Below, piece by piece: positions 60,174 to 64,000 of a stretch of DNA of 64,000 nucleotides. Position numbers and translations under genes: made by a program. Positions within the stretch are counted from its first letter, which is position 1; each line of letters begins with the position of its first letter. Below the pieces are notes generated by a model, which had not been told where the DNA came from, did no database searches, and saw nothing but the letters and a program-made list of their open reading frames with translations. The stretch spans positions 149,148-213,147 of the forward strand of contig JAKOGI010001570.1 in assembly GCA_029747015.1 (NCBI GenBank), given 5' to 3'. Source of the stretch: Carnegiea gigantea (Eukaryota; Streptophyta; Magnoliopsida; Caryophyllales; Cactaceae).

Positions 60174-63100
60174 TGTAATAACCCAACCCTAACCCATATT
60201 TATTTATTCAAATCATCTTTATTTATTTCATTAATCATGTTTATTCATTTACTCATTCATGGTTATTTGTTTAACCAAATCATGTTTATTAAATTCAACT
60301 ACACTTAATTTATTTATTTAACGAGTTCCATTATGTTATTTAAATTTTCCACCTTCATTTATCATATTTAATCATCCCGGTGCAAAGATATTTCATGTTG
60401 GGTACCACTTTGCAACTCAAGTGTCATTTATTGTTAATTTGAGTTTCATTGATTGATTAAATGTCGAGTGAATCGATATTAGGCCTCGGTGAGTAAATTA
60501 TGCTTTTCTTACCTTCGGTAAACTTAATTCCGAGTAATATAAAATGTTACCAACATTTCGATTGAAAATTTTCAAGCCCAAACGTAGCTTGTTGGGCCCA
60601 AAACAAAAGCCCAAAACCTTACGATCTTTGTTATTTCACTAATTACTCATTTTAGCACCTAATTTTAATTAGCAAAAAGCTACTTTTGGGGAGAAATTTC
60701 CAGCCACATATATTATTAATAGACAATTTGACCAACCACAAAATTAGCAAATAATCACACTAATCCCTCACCTCTCCCTCTCTCTCACGCCAGCTGCTGC
60801 CCCTTGTGCCACCAGTTCTGGTGGTTCCGGCCACTTTTCCGGCCACCTCCCAGCTGCCCCGACTCCCCCTTACTGCTAGCTACCATGACCAACCATAAAA
60901 ACACTCAAAACAGCCTCTCCTCCCCCTACTTCAAGCCTAAAGTGAGGTAAATCAACAACCCTAACTTGTTGTATTTTGAACTTTTGGGTTGTTTTAGTTG
61001 TGATTATTGTTTGGATGATCAAATTGATAGTTGTTGTGCAATTTTTATTGAGTTTGGAGATGTTTAGAGTCATGAGTATTGGATCAAGAGCATGCTTTTC
61101 ATGATTTTGCTTTTGTTAAATGGCCATGTCGAAAATTCTGGCAATTATAGGATTGGCCAAAAATTCTGAAATTTTTACTGTATCTTCTCTATATTATTTG
61201 GGATTTTCTGGCAAAATTTCATGAAGTTTGGACAAGTAATCAGTGAGTTATGGAATTTTGAAGAAAACTGCCCTGTTTTGGATACGAATTTAGTAATTAG
61301 GTATTCATGAAGTTGTTTAGAGTGTGTATATGTATATGAGGCCTTACATGATCATTTTATATCTGATTGTGGTGATTTGAAATGATTTCAAGTGAGTTTT
61401 ATATGAAAAACGAAGAGAAAGTTAAATCAGTAAAGGGCTGGAATTTCAGGAAATTAGGGCTGACTTTGGGATTAAACTGGTAATGATTGGCCCAGTGAAA
61501 AATTGTGATTTTTGGTGGGTAAATACCTCAGTGTGTTAGCTTTCAAATGCATCTTGAATCGCCTTAATCCGAGGTCTGTGGAAAAAGTTATAGTCGTTTT
61601 ACCAAAGCTGCGCAGAATGAGATCAAAACTGAGACACTTGTGTTTTAGTCCCATTTTGGGAATCTTATTGTGAGAATCGTGATTTGTATTGTAAATGAAA
61701 GTTTTTGGGGACTTCTAATCTTTTCATATTGGGGTTTTAATTCTCCATTTGATGTCCAGAATGAAAATTATGAATTTTTGAAGTAAACTGACCTGTTTGG
61801 GTGTAAATTAGGTTATTGTTGCAATTTCTATGCAGCGTATACTTGGAGAAAAATTCTGAAAATTGTCCTGAAGACAAATATACAAATTGGGAGTCAGTTT
61901 ATGAGCTGTGAATCACTTATGGATTTTACAAAGAAAATACCAAGCTTAGTGAGCTTAATAGCTTCTATGGAGTTCAATGACTCATTTTGGGGTGGAATTT
62001 TTATCAAGTGGATTTTTGAATGATTATGAGAAGTGGAGAGAGAAACTCATATCAGCACCTTATTTCAGAAAAGGCCATAACGATTCTCTCAATTATCACT
62101 ATCAAGGCCTTTTCCTCTGTAACATCATTTATCTCATTGTGGACTGGACTATTTTACTTCTATTTACTTCATATTAAATTTCATTACTTTCATCAATTCA
62201 GTTTTGCATTACTTTCATCAATTCAGTTTTGAAGTTATATTCAAGTACTCGTTATGTATACCATATAATTACTCAATTTCTGTTACACCTACTTTTACTT
62301 ACTCAATTATGCGAGTAAGGATCATTTACTGATTATATATACTTACAGTGACATTTATTTTATAAAACAGAGTTGAGGCCTAGTTATCGTTCCCCGTTAT
62401 GCATAAGTGTAATCAAGTCAAAACATATTTATCAAGTCAGATGTCATTTTTAAAGACTCAAGGTACGTCCATTGCCTGTATCTTCAGAAAGCAGATCATA
62501 TTTATCAAGTTACAAACTCCTAATGAGTTATCAATGAATCAGTTTATACAGTGATTTGCCATATAACTTGTGACCCCGTCAGTTATCATCTATAGGGCGT
62601 CAGCCCATCACTTACCCGCGTGGCTTCAGGCCAACTCTTGATCGGATTGGCAGGTGTACACCTATGTATAGATCATATCAGTGCAAGGGGTTCACATCCA
62701 GATAATAATGAGCAATTTAGTTTCATATTACATTCATTTTCATTATTATTGCCAACTAAATGAATTGCAAAGATGGGTACCCATCACCAGTATTTCTGTG
62801 CTCATTTTACAATACAGGGATGTATGTACTGAGTTTTTGCTCATATTTTCGAATTGTTTTCATGTTTTCCATTTTAGGTTATGAAGTATCACATGTTTCT
62901 CAATTTTAGCAAGCCCTTCTGGAACTCATCAGATGCTCACAGTGGATTCAGCATAGCATGAACATTGGAATCGACCTTAAGGTCAAGTTACTTGTGTGGT
63001 ATGGAGTGTGAATTAATACATGGTATGGTTGAACCATTATGGACTTTGGTCTTGAAGTGTTTCAGGTTAATAGAATTTGTGATTGTGAACACGAGTTGCA

Positions 63101-63210
63101 AGATTTAATAGTTTCAGTGAGCCTTGTCCTTATCAAGACGGCGGTAGCGCCTTCGTTTACTAAGTCTCCCGCTGCAATTATTAGTAATTATGTCATTAGT
63201 ATTTTGGGGA
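60174..63210 (+). mobile_element. LARD 3' LTR, plus orientation, lacking its last ~10 bp
   Basis: Starts TGTAATAACCC and runs to ATTAGTATTTTGGGG, where the expected GGCGTTACA is replaced by minus-oriented LTR sequence. It is the inverted counterpart of 52,046-55,114. Confidence 0.9.
60705..60950 (+). promoter_or_regulatory. Putative LARD promoter, leader and splice donor
   Basis: A TATA-like CATATATTATTAAT near 60,707 is followed by a CT-rich then GC-rich stretch (60,765-60,870). A donor-like GTGAG|GTAAATC lies at 60,942-60,953. A matching acceptor-like TTTTCCATTTTAG|G ends at 62,877 in the same LTR. Inferred only from sequence and from the same order in the other LTRs of this group. Confidence 0.35.
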
Positions 63211-63999
63211 GGCTTGAAATAGGGAGAGGATGAGGCTGTTTTGAGTGTTTTTAGGGGTTGGACAAGATAGCTAGCAGCAAGGGGAACTCGGGGCAGCTGG
63301 GAAGTGACCGGAAAAGTGGCCGGAACCACCAAAACTGGTGGCACAAAGGGGCAGCAGCTGCTGCCCCTGTTCTGGCGTGAGAGAGAGGGAGATGGGGAGA
63401 GATTAGTGTGATAATTTTGCTGAATTTTGTGGCTGGAAAAATCCTCAAGTAATAGATATATGTGGCTGGAAATTTTCCCCCCCAAAAGTAGCTTTTTGCT
63501 AATTAAAATTAGGTGCTAAAACGAGTAATTAGTGAAATAACAAAGATCGTAAAGTTTTGGGCTTTTGTTTTGGGCCCAACAAGCTACGTTTGGGCTTGAA
63601 GATTTTAAATCAAAATGTTGGTAACATTTTATATTACTCGGAATTAAAGTTTACCGAAGGTAAGAAAAGCATAATTTACTCACTGAGGCCTAATATCGAT
63701 TCACCCGACATTTAATCAATCAATGAAACTCAAATTAACAATAAATGACACTTGAGTTGCAAAGTGGTACCCAACATGAAATATCTTCGCACCGGGATGA
63801 TTAAATATGATAAATGAAGGTGGAAAAATTTAAATAACATAATGGAACTCGTTAAATAAATAAATTAAGTGTAGTTGAATTTAATAAACATGATTTGGTT
63901 AAACAAATAACCATGAATGAGTAAATGAATAAACATGATTAATGAAATAAATAAAGATGATTTGAATAAATAAATATGGGTTAGGGTTGGGTTATTACA
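63211..63999 (-). mobile_element. LARD LTR 5' fragment, minus orientation, running out of the window
   Basis: Matches 54,333-55,114 from GGCTTGAAATAG to GGGTTATTACA nearly base for base. It joins the plus-oriented LTR end at 63,210. The next base (64,000) is the first of the polypurine tract, so a further minus-oriented copy continues beyond the window. Confidence 0.9.
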
Positions 64000-64000
64000 G

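Larger units (their letters stand above)
52055..63205. repeat. Large inverted repeat: arms of about 4.3 kb with 2.5-kb spacer
   Basis: Left arm 52,055-56,385 and right arm 58,896-63,205 are reverse complements. Each consists of one LARD LTR plus about 1.27 kb of adjoining interior. The spacer 56,386-58,895 holds a third, minus-oriented copy of the LTR start and interior (56,382-57,732) and the primer-proximal leader of the plus-oriented element. Identity is high wherever I compared the arms. Confidence 0.9.

Noticed and set aside
54980..60308. A 119-codon frame present three times (54,980-55,339; 56,401-56,760; 59,949-60,308) as a conserved gene
   Set aside because: It spans the chromodomain relic, polypurine tract and LTR start. 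It recurs because the DNA is duplicated, and it has no complete domain. Only the relic part is meaningful.
54314..63485. Ser/Pro-rich frames in the LARD LTRs (54,314-54,601 and 63,114-63,485) as small proteins
   Set aside because: They lie in the GC-rich leader of an LTR and their ends shift with each truncation; best read as untranslated leader.
1..64000. CRISPR arrays, bacterial operons, riboswitches, tRNA or rRNA genes
   Set aside because: No spaced identical repeats of CRISPR type, no ribosome-binding sites or operon-like packing, and no cloverleaf or rRNA signature; the sequence is plant nuclear repeat DNA.
1..64000. An envelope-like third gene in the Athila/Tat element
   Set aside because: The region after ATHILA ORF-1 (25,476-27,307) has no open frame with signal peptide and transmembrane segments.

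Overview
The window is AT-rich plant nuclear DNA built almost entirely of LTR retrotransposons and their fragments. I find no intact host gene, tRNA, rRNA, CRISPR array or organellar insert. A flowering plant with a large genome is indicated by initiator-Met primer sites (TGGTATCAGAGC), CRM-like and Tekay-like Ty3/gypsy chromoviruses, an Athila/Tat element with the ATHILA ORF-1 protein, a TRIM and a hAT-type MITE. The species cannot be named. Several independent CRM-like elements would fit pericentromeric DNA, but that is inference.

Layout. 1-2.7 kb: end of a Tekay-like integrase with chromodomain, its polypurine tract (PPT) and the start of its 3' LTR (+). 5.1-5.4 kb: a 264-bp TRIM (-). 6.0-8.1 kb: 3' end of a CRM-like deletion derivative ('family C', -) carrying an exact 407-bp tandem duplication. 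8.1-14.5 kb: a nearly full-length but decayed CRM-like element ('family A', -) in the order LTR-gag-PR-RT-RH-IN-LTR. 14.8-15.1 kb: MITE. 17.0-18.5 kb: gag-protease remnant (+). 18.5-19.7 kb: two LTR fragments joined head to head. 19.7-22.9 kb: a CRM-like gag-protease (+) split by a 1,670-bp solo LTR with a perfect CTACT target duplication. 22.9-28.4 kb: Athila/Tat remnant with ATHILA ORF-1 and the start of its 3' LTR.

That Athila/Tat LTR is interrupted by a gag-only element with a tRNA-Asp-type primer site (28,426-44,093, -, target duplication ATTAT). Its own 3' LTR is in turn interrupted by a 9.8-kb non-coding LARD-type element (29,375-39,156, -). This is three-level nesting. The Athila/Tat LTR appears to resume at 44,099.

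44.3-51.5 kb: a Tekay-like LTR fragment, a family A pol remnant (+), and a family C gag-protease derivative (+) whose 3' LTR breaks off in about 0.5 kb of (TA)n. 52.0-64.0 kb: a rearranged LARD with 3.07-kb LTRs. It forms an inverted repeat with arms of about 4.3 kb, and a third, tandem copy of 1.35 kb sits in the spacer. The breakpoints have short microhomologies.

The genes do not work together as a pathway: every coding region seen is a decayed or truncated retroelement gene. The observations most worth following are the LARD inverted repeat and the chromodomain relic just upstream of the LARD polypurine tracts, which points to origin from a Tekay-like chromovirus.
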